Shown here one piece after another: positions 1-6,668 of a stretch of 37,829 nucleotides of DNA (positions within the stretch are counted from its first letter, which is position 1; the number at the start of each line of letters is the position of its first letter). Location of the stretch: assembly GCF_014384705.1 (NCBI RefSeq), contig NZ_JACRSN010000024.1, positions 1 to 37,829 on the forward strand, written 5' to 3'. Source of the DNA: Yeguia hominis (GTDB lineage Bacteria > Bacillota > Clostridia > Oscillospirales > Acutalibacteraceae). Under the pieces are notes generated by a model. The model was not told where the DNA came from. It searched no databases and saw only the letters and a list, made by a program, of their open reading frames with translations. Both the position numbers and the translations under genes were made by a program.

Positions 1-716
1 TCGTGGTCCTTTTCGGGCTTATAGGGGACGGCCTTGATTTCCCCGCCGACCCGAAAGAAGCGCTCCGGATTCTGGAACTGCTTCGTGTAGCGTTCCAGCT
101 GCTCCTTGTTGAGGGAGCCAAAGTACGGCGTGCTGCAATCGCAGATGGAAAAGGGGCCGAAGATAATGTCCATCATCTCCCTGCCTTCTCCGTAGATGGC
201 TCGGCAGGGCCGCATGCCGTTGTACTTGCCCTCGTCGTTGCAGACGATGCAGACCTGCTCTTCAAAGGGATAATAGGGCTCGATCAGCCCGCCGACCACC
301 CTCTGCAAATCGGAAAGCTCCGTGCCGATCTCTGCAACTCTGGCGACCTTGCCCGGTTCACAGAGCACCACTTTGATTTTCTTCTCTTTCAGGGGCTCGG
401 TCATATCCGGGTCAAAATCCACTTCCCGAAAGCCGATACTGTCGCAAAAATGGAAGGTGGATTTTTCCTCACCTACGACCTCAACCACATCCGAAACGGA
501 AAGGGACCTGCCCCGGTATCCGTCCGGATGGTCAAGGTTGAACATCTGGTACACTTCTTCCAGGGTGCCGCATTCCACCTCGCCCTCGAACACCTTGTCG
601 TAGGTCTCGCTGCGAAGCTCAGCAGAGCCCTGAAAGCGCTCCAGATTTTCATAGTTCAAGAAGGCCACATTGTTCTCGTCCCGGTCCTGGTTGATCTGAT
701 AAATTGCAATGTTCAT
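1..716 (-). CDS. YodL / DUF3846 domain protein of a conjugative element (3' end outside window)
   Basis: The minus strand reads an open frame from ATG 714-716 to the window edge, about 238 residues, starting MNIAIYQINQDRDENN. That N-terminus and the later stretches SLSVSDVVEV, FCDSIGF and GRE-MMDIIFGPF match the YodL-like plus DUF3846 proteins carried by Clostridia integrative conjugative elements. The molecular role of the family is unknown to me; it travels with the DUF3991 and DUF3848 genes seen directly upstream. Its ATG overlaps the TGA of the DUF3991 gene (ATGA, 713-716), so the two are probably translationally coupled. The C-terminus is missing because the window stops. A long frame on the opposite strand is only its shadow. 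Confidence 0.85.
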   Translation of the reverse strand, partial: MNIAIYQINQDRDENNVAFLNYENLERFQGSAELRSETYDKVFEGEVECGTLEEVYQMFNLDHPDGYRGRSLSVSDVVEVVGEEKSTFHFCDSIGFREVDFDPDMTEPLKEKKIKVVLCEPGKVARVAEIGTELSDLQRVVGGLIEPYYPFEEQVCIVCNDEGKYNGMRPCRAIYGEGREMMDIIFGPFSICDCSTPYFGSLNKEQLERYTKQFQNPERFFRVGGEIKAVPYKPEKDH

Positions 717-1657
717 GTGCGTTCCCGCTCCTTTCTTTCTCTCATAAGTCCCACACGGATTTTCAGCTCGTCATTTACATCTTTTCCACGGGAGGGCGGC
801 TCGTCATAGACCTGATACCTTCCTTGCAGTCCGCCAACAATTCCTTTCACAGCACCTCGTCCGACGGCGTCGTTGTCCAAATGAAGATGGATTTTGCGGA
901 CGGATGGGTGCTCGTCAAGAAATCTGCTCAAGGCCACCGGCACAACATTCTCTCGTTTGGTCTGGAACACACCGGCTAAAGACAAATAGGTTTCACTTTT
1001 CCAGTCGCGCCCGGCAAGCAGCATCAAGGTTGCAAAGCTCAGCAGGTTAATGGCGGATTCAAACACATGAATGTGCTCCGCATTCGGCTTTCCCTCCAAG
1101 AAAAAAGAGAAGTGCTTGTCACTGCCGGTCAGCTCGCCCTTATAGCTGCTGACGGTGCTGCGCAGAGCGCCATATCTTGCCTTGCCGTCCTTGTCGTATC
1201 CCATGAACACCGCACTGTGGAAATCTGCTGACTCAAAGAGCATCCTGTTATCCAGGCAATAGCGGATAATAACCGGGTGAATCCCTCGACCATACAGATA
1301 TTTCTCTACGCGGTCTGTTGTTTCGGACAGCTCCGGCATCAGCAGTTCCGTGTGTTTTCGTTCCTTCTGACGATAGAAAACGGGAGGCTTTTCCGTCTCC
1401 CGTCCGAGAATGATTTCTGCTGCCTGCGTGAAAGGAATGCCCTTTACCTTGATGAGATAGTCCAGCGCCGATCTGCCGCCGATTCCCTGGGAGAACCAGC
1501 ACCACTTGCCGTTGCTGATTCGCAAGGAGTCGTGCTTTCTGGTGCAGTAGGTGTTTCCGGACACATGGACAAGCTCCTGCGGTTCATAATTGCGGAGGTA
1601 AGTCAAAAGGTCCATTTCCTTGGCCTTGGCAACATCCTCCGCAGCAATATAGCGCAT
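713..1657 (-). CDS. DUF3991 and TOPRIM domain protein (primase-like, conjugative element)
   Basis: A 314-aa protein. Residues 1-85 form the DUF3991 part (SLRISNGKWCWFSQGIGG, ALDYLIKVKG), which resembles the region preceding TOPRIM in mobile-element primases. The TOPRIM half follows, with a conserved Glu in VFESAIN near residue 200 and the acidic LHLDNDAVG pair near residue 260. TOPRIM folds bind metal and act on nucleic acid; a role in plasmid or ICE replication or transfer is inferred, not shown. The start has GAGGTGA about 8 nt upstream and lies 6 nt after the DUF3848 stop. Its stop overlaps the start of the YodL gene, so the three genes form one operon. Confidence 0.85.
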   Translation of the reverse strand: MRYIAAEDVAKAKEMDLLTYLRNYEPQELVHVSGNTYCTRKHDSLRISNGKWCWFSQGIGGRSALDYLIKVKGIPFTQAAEIILGRETEKPPVFYRQKERKHTELLMPELSETTDRVEKYLYGRGIHPVIIRYCLDNRMLFESADFHSAVFMGYDKDGKARYGALRSTVSSYKGELTGSDKHFSFFLEGKPNAEHIHVFESAINLLSFATLMLLAGRDWKSETYLSLAGVFQTKRENVVPVALSRFLDEHPSVRKIHLHLDNDAVGRGAVKGIVGGLQGRYQVYDEPPSRGKDVNDELKIRVGLMRERKERERT

Positions 1658-1663
1658 AGCGCA

Positions 1664-2002
1664 TCACCTCGCTTCACGCCGGTCTCTCAGAAAATCGGCC
1701 CGGATGACCGCATTGGCTCGGCACTCGATGGTGTCACGGATGTTGTCCATGTGGTCGGTCTCCCGCTTTTCGAAGTCCTTGAACACATCCGCAAGGGGAC
1801 TGGGCGACTTCAGGAGCGCCTTGCACTGCTTATCGGATAGGTCGTATTCCTCCAGCGTCAGCACAATGTCCTCCCGTACCGTGTACTCGTAGCAGTGGTT
1901 CAGGATTTCGTCGGGCGGCTGGGAAAGCAGCCACTCCCGATACTTCTCCTGTTCTGCGAACACCTTCTTATACAAAGCGGTGTTCAGTTCTTCGTTTGTC
2001 AT
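1664..2002 (-). CDS. DUF3848 family protein of a conjugative element
   Basis: A 112-aa protein beginning MTNEELNTALYKKVFAEQ. The start at 2002 is chosen because AAGGAGG stands 7-8 nt upstream; a longer frame to 2125 reads through the upstream gene's terminator and is rejected. Conserved pieces include CYEYTVREDIVLTLEEYDLS, KALLKSPSPLADVFKDF and MDNIRDTIECRANAV, the pattern of the DUF3848 family. Function is unknown. It leads the three-gene group DUF3848, DUF3991, YodL and is separated from the ATPase gene upstream by a terminator hairpin. Confidence 0.85.
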   Translation of the reverse strand: MTNEELNTALYKKVFAEQEKYREWLLSQPPDEILNHCYEYTVREDIVLTLEEYDLSDKQCKALLKSPSPLADVFKDFEKRETDHMDNIRDTIECRANAVIRADFLRDRREAR

Positions 2003-2048
2003 TTTGTTTCCTCCTTCATTTATGTTTTTGAGATAACACGCTCTATAG

Positions 2049-2085
2049 AAAAAGCCGCTTGATTTCTCGCTGAAACCAAGCGGCT
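2049..2085 (-). terminator. Rho-independent terminator after the first ATPase gene
   Basis: The 9-bp stem AGCCGCTTG (2053-2061) and CAAGCGGCT (2077-2085) is followed on the minus strand by five T residues (2049-2053). It lies 28 nt downstream of the ATPase stop at 2113 and upstream of the DUF3848 gene, so it separates the two transcripts. Confidence 0.8.
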
Positions 2086-2112
2086 GTGTATAGAATATTT
2101 TTTGGAACGAAA

Positions 2113-3336
2113 TCAGATCATCCACACGGGGACAATGTATGTGCTGCTGTCGATTGCGCTCAATGTCTCCCGAAGGCAGATGATCGCGCCTGTTCCTCTC
2201 GGTACGGAGGCTTTGTCCAGCAGCTTGAACGCGCCCGTAATTTGTGTGGGCGGGTTGATGCTTTTTTTGATCTCGATGGGGTGCAGCTGACCGTCGCTCT
2301 CCATAATCAAGTCGATCTCGTTGCTGTTCTTGTCCCGGTAATAATGCAGCAGACAGTCCTTAGCGCTGTTGCTGTAGGTTTTTATGATTTCCGACACAAC
2401 ATAGTTTTCTAAGATTGCTCCGTTGATTGCGCCATTCATCAAAATTTCGGGGCTTGAGTACCGGGTCAGATAGGAGACCAGCCCTGTATCGAAGAAATAC
2501 ATCTTCGGCGTTTTGATCGTCCGCTTCAAAAGGTTGTTGGAGTAGGGGTGCAGGAAGAACACGATTCCCGATTTTTCAAGCTCCTTCATCCAGCGCTTTG
2601 CGGTATCGTCACTGACGCCCACATCCCCGGCAATGTCGTGCAGGTTCAGCATCTGGCCGCTCCTGCAGGCGGCCGCACGAATGAAGTCGGCAAACATCAC
2701 CTTATCCACACCGGGAATGTCGGTGGTCACATCCCGGTCGATATAGGTCTGAATATAGCTGCTGTAAAACACATCCCGGTCTTTATACTTACCGCTCCTG
2801 TGGCCGGGGAGTGCGCCGTCCCAAATCCTCTGATAGACCTCGTTCGGTGTGGCAGGGGAAAGCAAAGCCTTGCGCTTCTGCAATTCGTCAAGCTCCAACG
2901 AAAAGGGTGAAACCTCCATTGCACCGCAAAGCTCCGATTGTGACAGTGCCGACATATGAAGAATGGCGGTTCTTCCGGCCAGCGACTCCTGTGCCAGCTC
3001 CATCAGGCGATACGCCTGAGAGCCGGTCAGCCAATAGGAGCCGGGTGCAGCGCCATTATCCACAGCGATCTTGATATACGAAAACAGCTCCGGTGCATAC
3101 TGAACCTCATCGATGAGAACCGGCGCGGGGTGCAGCTTCAAGAACATTGCAGGATCGGTTTTGGCAAGTCTGCGCTCCTCCAAATCGTCCAGCGAAACCT
3201 CGGCTCGTGCCGTCCCCTCCATCAGATGCCGCAGCATGGTGGATTTTCCGACCTGACGCGGGCCGGTCAGCAGCACACAAGCATACTCCTCATTGATTGC
3301 AATAAACTTCTTTTCAAGCTGTCTCTCAATATACAT
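2113..3336 (-). CDS. AAA ATPase with DUF4143 and nuclease-fold-like C-terminus (ATPase 1)
   Basis: A 407-aa protein of the AAA_14/DUF4143 group. Walker A is GPRQVGKST (25-33), Walker B LIDEVQ (74-79) and a sensor-like LTGSQ follows near 103. A winged-helix-like segment sits at about 229-262 (IAGDVGVSDDTAKRW). The C-terminus carries D342 and the E355-x-K357 pair in HPIEIKKS, the spacing of a PD-(D/E)XK fold. The cellular role of this abundant family is not established. AAGGAGG lies 7 nt before the ATG. Its promoter contains two copies of a private palindrome (3351-3445), which suggests tight control, perhaps by itself. It is not co-transcribed with neighbours: a terminator follows. Confidence 0.85.
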   Translation of the reverse strand: MYIERQLEKKFIAINEEYACVLLTGPRQVGKSTMLRHLMEGTARAEVSLDDLEERRLAKTDPAMFLKLHPAPVLIDEVQYAPELFSYIKIAVDNGAAPGSYWLTGSQAYRLMELAQESLAGRTAILHMSALSQSELCGAMEVSPFSLELDELQKRKALLSPATPNEVYQRIWDGALPGHRSGKYKDRDVFYSSYIQTYIDRDVTTDIPGVDKVMFADFIRAAACRSGQMLNLHDIAGDVGVSDDTAKRWMKELEKSGIVFFLHPYSNNLLKRTIKTPKMYFFDTGLVSYLTRYSSPEILMNGAINGAILENYVVSEIIKTYSNSAKDCLLHYYRDKNSNEIDLIMESDGQLHPIEIKKSINPPTQITGAFKLLDKASVPRGTGAIICLRETLSAIDSSTYIVPVWMI

Positions 3337-3350
3337 TGCTCCGCCTCCTT

Positions 3351-3445
3351 TAGGCTAAAATACGATGCACCTTTATTATAGCCTAAGAGAGAGGAAAAAT
3401 CAATAGTTTTTAGGCTAAAATACGATGCAATTGTATTTTAGCCTA
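3351..3445. repeat. Two copies of a palindromic operator-like element, 60 bp apart
   Basis: TAGGCTAAAATAC begins at 3351 and again at 3411. At 3411-3423 it pairs perfectly with GTATTTTAGCCTA at 3433-3445 (13-bp arms, 9-nt centre). The other copy (3351-3385) is an imperfect palindrome whose second arm is altered to hold the -10 box. The 60-bp period puts both copies on about the same helical face. This is a DNA-level operator pattern, since only part of the proximal copy would be transcribed. Confidence 0.75.
3375..3403 (-). promoter_or_regulatory. Sigma-A promoter of ATPase 1
   Basis: On the minus strand, TTGATT (3398-3403), a 17-bp spacer and a perfect TATAAT (3375-3380) stand upstream of the ATPase start. 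The -10 box lies inside the proximal palindrome, so anything bound there would block RNA polymerase. Confidence 0.75.
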
Positions 3446-3538
3446 TATGAGCAGCAATTATGCGTGTCTGCAACAGGCTTTCACCATTCACGCAATAGCC
3501 CCTGATTTCAAATCAGGCGACTGAACAGATGGTACCTG

Positions 3539-4102
3539 TCATTCCCCCCACGGAAACCCGAAATCACTGCGCTTAATCTTGCACTGCGGCTGTCCATCCT
3601 TCCAAAATACGATGCCCTCGATGTTGTGCTTCTCAAGGTAATCACGAATTCCCTCGAAATTTCTCGGCACATCCGGCAAAATGCGAATACCGTGTTTCTC
3701 AATCACATCTTTTTCAAGTCCATATGGGTTTGCTCGGAAATGCGGGCCGATTGCTTCGTAAGTGCCTTCCTCCGTAGGACAGCCGGCATTGCGATGGGCT
3801 TCCATGAACCAGATATTGCTCTTGTCGCTCTCGTCCACGGGAACCCAGTGCGGCCAGTGGCCGGTTATGGGGTCCGGGTCGCAGCAGGGAATCGCATTCG
3901 CCGGCGGAATCTTGCCGCGCTTTGCATCGTATCTTTTGTAAAAAACTCCGCCTATCACTGCGCAGCAGCTGCCGTCAATTTTTTCGGTTGCTGTGCCTTC
4001 TCCGCACAGAACCCATTCCATGCCGGGATGAACCTTGTTGTTAATGTCGACTTTATGATGGTTGTCAAATACCCGCTCAAAGAGCGTCGGGATTTTCTTC
4101 AT
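3539..4102 (-). CDS. RLIG1-like (DUF5565) RNA ligase / nucleotidyltransferase
   Basis: A 187-aa protein with the motif series of covalent nucleotidyltransferases. Motif I is EKIDGS with candidate AMP-accepting Lys41, motif III is YEAIGP followed by NPYGLEKDVI, motif IV is EGIVFW and motif V is CKIKRSDFGFPW. The whole length and the TEKIDGSCC and EAIGPHFRANPY pieces match DUF5565, the family of vertebrate RNA ligase 1 (C12orf29/RLIG1), an ATP-dependent 5'-3' RNA ligase. RNA repair or tailoring is therefore the likely role, inferred from family. It starts 11 nt after the stop of a 51-aa gene, with GAGGTG 7 nt before the ATG, so the two form an operon. All key motifs are present, so it should be active. 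Confidence 0.75.
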   Translation of the reverse strand: MKKIPTLFERVFDNHHKVDINNKVHPGMEWVLCGEGTATEKIDGSCCAVIGGVFYKRYDAKRGKIPPANAIPCCDPDPITGHWPHWVPVDESDKSNIWFMEAHRNAGCPTEEGTYEAIGPHFRANPYGLEKDVIEKHGIRILPDVPRNFEGIRDYLEKHNIEGIVFWKDGQPQCKIKRSDFGFPWGE

Positions 4103-4113
4103 AATCGCTCACC

Positions 4114-4269
4114 TCATTTCATCACCTTGATAATCAGCTCGTTCACATCCTCTGTCGGCTTTCCGGCAGAAAGAAGCTTGTTGCGAAAAGCAAGAAGCGC
4201 TTCCCGCATCAGCCGTGCCTCGTTAGGGGACAGCTCAACCATTCGTTTCTCTGCTTTGCGGCGGAACAT
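4114..4269 (-). CDS. Small conserved hypothetical protein, 51 aa
   Basis: A short gene reads MFRRKAEKRMVELSPNEARL and ends in DVNELIIKVMK. GGAGG (4278-4282) stands 8 nt before the ATG at 4267-4269, which fixes the start; an ATG 15 nt upstream has no proper ribosome-binding site. The sequence is charged and predicted helical, with the ELSPNEARLMREALLAFRNKLL segment I associate with small proteins of Firmicutes conjugative elements. Function is unknown. It is 11 nt upstream of the RLIG1-like gene and probably co-transcribed with it. Confidence 0.65.
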   Translation of the reverse strand: MFRRKAEKRMVELSPNEARLMREALLAFRNKLLSAGKPTEDVNELIIKVMK

Positions 4270-4358
4270 TTGCAGCACCTCCATTCCTTTCTGCCTCCAT
4301 TGTATCCGCAGATGCGCATCCTAGCAAATGTACAAATGAAAATCTTTCGAAAAGCGAA

Positions 4359-4386
4359 TACGGCAGCCTATTGAAAGGCTGCCGTA
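4359..4386. repeat. Dispersed hairpin repeat, copy A
   Basis: TACGGCAGCCT (4359-4369) and AGGCTGCCGTA (4376-4386) form a perfect 11-bp stem. A near copy occurs at 10772-10799, and similarity continues into the right flank (CTGGAATT versus CCGGAATT). Both copies lie downstream of minus-strand genes (LysE here), so they may act as terminators, although neither has a strong T tract. Confidence 0.6.
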
Positions 4387-4434
4387 GATCGACAAACTGG
4401 AATTTGTTAATTAGAATTGCTCTCAAAGCAACAA

Positions 4435-5019
4435 TTATCTTAACATTCCCCAAATACACTCCAGTAATGTTAGTGCAAGGATAATGTTAATCACACGGAA
4501 ATGCCGCAGATAAAACTTCTGAATCAGTACGCCTAAACCAATCCAAGTACAGGTTGCGATCGTTCCGATCGTTGCAATAACCAGCTCAAAAAACAGCAAA
4601 ACCGGAAAAGAGGACATATATCCTACAACATAACCCGTTAATGCGGTAACTCCGAACATATAGATCTTCACATTGACAAATTGCAGCATGAAGCCTTTTA
4701 GAAACGATGCCGATTGCTCTGCGTTTTCTGTTGACGGCTTGCTGAAAACAATATGTATCGCAAGCCACAGGATATAGGTTGCTCCGATGTACTTCATCAC
4801 TTTCATTACATTTGGAAGCAAAGAATTAACCCCATATACAAAAATTGCACATAAGATTTGTACGACATAGTAGCCTGCAAAAATTCCAAAGAACAGCGGC
4901 TTTCCTTTTTTATATCCATAGTTTGTTACGGTATTTAATGCCAGAATATTTCCCGGTCCCGGTGTAAAGGCATTTACAACACAATAAATCAGAAAATTGC
5001 TCAGTACCGCCATAGGCAT
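4435..5019 (-). CDS. LysE/RhtB-family amino-acid or metabolite exporter
   Basis: A 194-aa membrane protein with about six hydrophobic segments and the family signature FTPGPGNILALNTVTNYGYKK split as FTPGPGN near residue 19, followed by G-x-x-x-GYYVVQ. LysE/RhtB proteins export amino acids or related metabolites; the substrate here is unknown. The start at 5019 is favoured because AAAGGTGG (5029-5036) lies 9 nt upstream; ATG 5023-5025 is too close. LysE exporters are commonly paired with LysR regulators. The lysR gene at 8305-9213 would lie directly upstream if the MATE cassette between the 268-bp repeats were removed, so lysR-lysE is probably the ancestral pair. Confidence 0.8.
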   Translation of the reverse strand: MPMAVLSNFLIYCVVNAFTPGPGNILALNTVTNYGYKKGKPLFFGIFAGYYVVQILCAIFVYGVNSLLPNVMKVMKYIGATYILWLAIHIVFSKPSTENAEQSASFLKGFMLQFVNVKIYMFGVTALTGYVVGYMSSFPVLLFFELVIATIGTIATCTWIGLGVLIQKFYLRHFRVINIILALTLLECIWGMLR

Positions 5020-5032
5020 AATCATTAACCAC

Positions 5033-5300
5033 CTTTCTGCTGTTATTATATCAGCAAACAGCGGTACATACATAACACCTATTTTATATGATTATCCATA
5101 GCCTATGACTATGGATTGACTGGAGCATATTTCCGTAATTCTTCCAGATAGCTTTTTCCAAGTTCACTCAATTCCTGATTTTCATTCAGCACATATCCAA
5201 TATGCATTGTTTCATTTTCTGCAAGCGGAACGGAGATGATATTTTCTCCGTTCAAATATTTCGGGAAAATGCCACTTGAAATAGTATAGGCATTCAATCC
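5033..5300. repeat. 268-bp direct repeat, copy 1 (left flank of MATE cassette)
   Basis: This segment matches 8229-8496 at a constant offset of 3196 bp; I see three substitutions. It contains the last 192 nt of a lysR gene, the lysR-lysE intergenic region and part of the lysE ribosome-binding site. The repeat ends abruptly inside the MATE 2 stop-codon region. Confidence 0.9.
5109..5300 (-). pseudogene. Orphan C-terminal fragment of LysR regulator
   Basis: The last 63 codons and stop of the lysR gene at 8305-9213 are duplicated here, with the ending APVNP instead of APANP. There is no DNA-binding domain and no start codon. It is fused at its upstream edge to the end of the MATE 2 gene, in another frame, and is a by-product of the duplication that flanks the MATE cassette. 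Confidence 0.85.
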
Positions 5301-6649
5301 TTTCGGACCGCCGTCACAGGTTTTGCAATCGCCTTGCGGTAAATGATAAGGGAAATGACCGCGGCGATCACTTCCGTGACCCAAAACGCATTCCAGACGC
5401 CAACCGCTCCGAAAAACCTGCTGAGTAAAAACGCAGCCGGGATGATGACCACTACATACCGGCAAAGGGAAATCAGTAAGGAGGGAGTTCCTTTCCCAAG
5501 TCCCTCCAATGCGCCGGAAGAGGTAACAGAAACCGCCGAGACGATAAACCCGGCCCCGATGATGCGTAAGGCGGTTTCCCCGGCCTGAATCGTCGCTTCT
5601 GTGTGGGTAAACAGCCCCATCAACTGTCCGGGGATCAGCAGACATATTACTGTCCCAAACACCATAATGATGCCACTCATGCACAAAACGATCTTAAAGA
5701 TCTGGCTGACCCGTTTGTGCTCCCCCGCGCCGTAGTTATAGCCGATCAGGGGGCGCATCCCCTGCACAATGCCATTCGCTGGCAGATAGATAAAGGTCTG
5801 CAATTTGTAATAGATTCCTAAAACCAGAATATACACTTCGGAATAGGCCGCCAAAATCGCATTGAGCGCCGAAATCAAAAGAGACGGAAGCGCAAGATTC
5901 AGGGTTGCGGGAATGCCGATGGAGTATAGCTTTATGACCATCTTTTTGCTGGGCAGAATGTACTGCCTGCGGATATGCACGCGAATTGGCCGCACAAGAT
6001 AGACTACAAGGTAAATCGCAAGCGTCAGAGCCTGCCCGATGCCGGTTGCCAGTGCAGCGCCTTCAATCCCCATTTCCGGGAATGGGCCATAGCCAAAAAT
6101 CAGAACGGGGTCCAAGACAATGTTTGTGATGCACCCGCACATCAGGCTGATCATGGCCGTTTTCATGTTTCCTACTGCCTGGAACAGTTTCTCAAACACC
6201 ATGCTGACGGTAACAATGAGTGTAAAGGCGAACGCAACGACAGAATAGCGGACGCCAAGTTCAATGACCGCTTCGGATGAAGTGAACATCCGAAGGAAAA
6301 CCGGCATGATCGTAATACAGCAGACTGTCATAACAACGCCATGAATCACGGCAAGCACAAGTCCCTGCGTGGCTGCCTGATCCGCTTTTCTGTGATCCCC
6401 CGCGCCCAGATAGAAGGCGATCACTGCATTGATCCCAACGCCAAATCCAATTCCGGCAGCATTGATAAAATTTTGAACCGGGTAAACCAACGATAATGCC
6501 GTCATAGCCTCCTCGCTGATCTGCGCGACGAAAAAACTGTCCACAATGTTGTAGAGGGAATTGACCAGCATGGATAACACCATAGGCAATGACATGGATA
6601 AAATCAGCGGTAATACCGGTTTCTCTTTCATGAAAGTGTCGTTCATCAT
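5294..6649 (-). CDS. MATE-family multidrug/Na+ or H+ antiporter (MATE 2)
   Basis: A 451-aa polytopic membrane protein with about 12 hydrophobic segments and the two-fold MATE plan. LPLILSMSLPMVLSMLVNSL and NIVDSFFVAQISEEAMTALS open the first half, and an IGYNYGAGEHKR loop opens the second. MATE proteins export drugs or metabolites using a Na+ or H+ gradient. The start at ATG 6647-6649 follows GGGAG by 5 nt. It begins 19 nt after the MATE 1 stop, so the pair is one operon and may act in tandem. Oddly, its last codons and TGA are formed by the duplicated lysR segment (the junction is at 5300/5301), so the native C-terminus has been replaced. Confidence 0.9.
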   Translation of the reverse strand: MMNDTFMKEKPVLPLILSMSLPMVLSMLVNSLYNIVDSFFVAQISEEAMTALSLVYPVQNFINAAGIGFGVGINAVIAFYLGAGDHRKADQAATQGLVLAVIHGVVMTVCCITIMPVFLRMFTSSEAVIELGVRYSVVAFAFTLIVTVSMVFEKLFQAVGNMKTAMISLMCGCITNIVLDPVLIFGYGPFPEMGIEGAALATGIGQALTLAIYLVVYLVRPIRVHIRRQYILPSKKMVIKLYSIGIPATLNLALPSLLISALNAILAAYSEVYILVLGIYYKLQTFIYLPANGIVQGMRPLIGYNYGAGEHKRVSQIFKIVLCMSGIIMVFGTVICLLIPGQLMGLFTHTEATIQAGETALRIIGAGFIVSAVSVTSSGALEGLGKGTPSLLISLCRYVVVIIPAAFLLSRFFGAVGVWNAFWVTEVIAAVISLIIYRKAIAKPVTAVRKD

Positions 6650-6668
6650 TTTTTCTCCCTGGAACACG

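Noticed and set aside
3..809. 268-aa frame on the plus strand
   Set aside because: It is antisense to the YodL/DUF3846 and DUF3991 genes, which have family matches, ribosome-binding sites and start/stop overlap.
2002..2125. N-terminal extension of the DUF3848 protein
   Set aside because: It runs through the upstream gene's terminator and lacks a ribosome-binding site, whereas the start at 2002 has a perfect one.
3497..3513. Palindrome CCTGATTTCAAATCAGG as a terminator of the RNA ligase-like gene
   Set aside because: Almost no loop and no T tract on the minus strand; significance unclear.
5109..5684. 191-aa LysR-like fusion protein on the minus strand
   Set aside because: The first two thirds are an out-of-frame reading of MATE 2; only the last 63 codons are lysR sequence, placed there by duplication.
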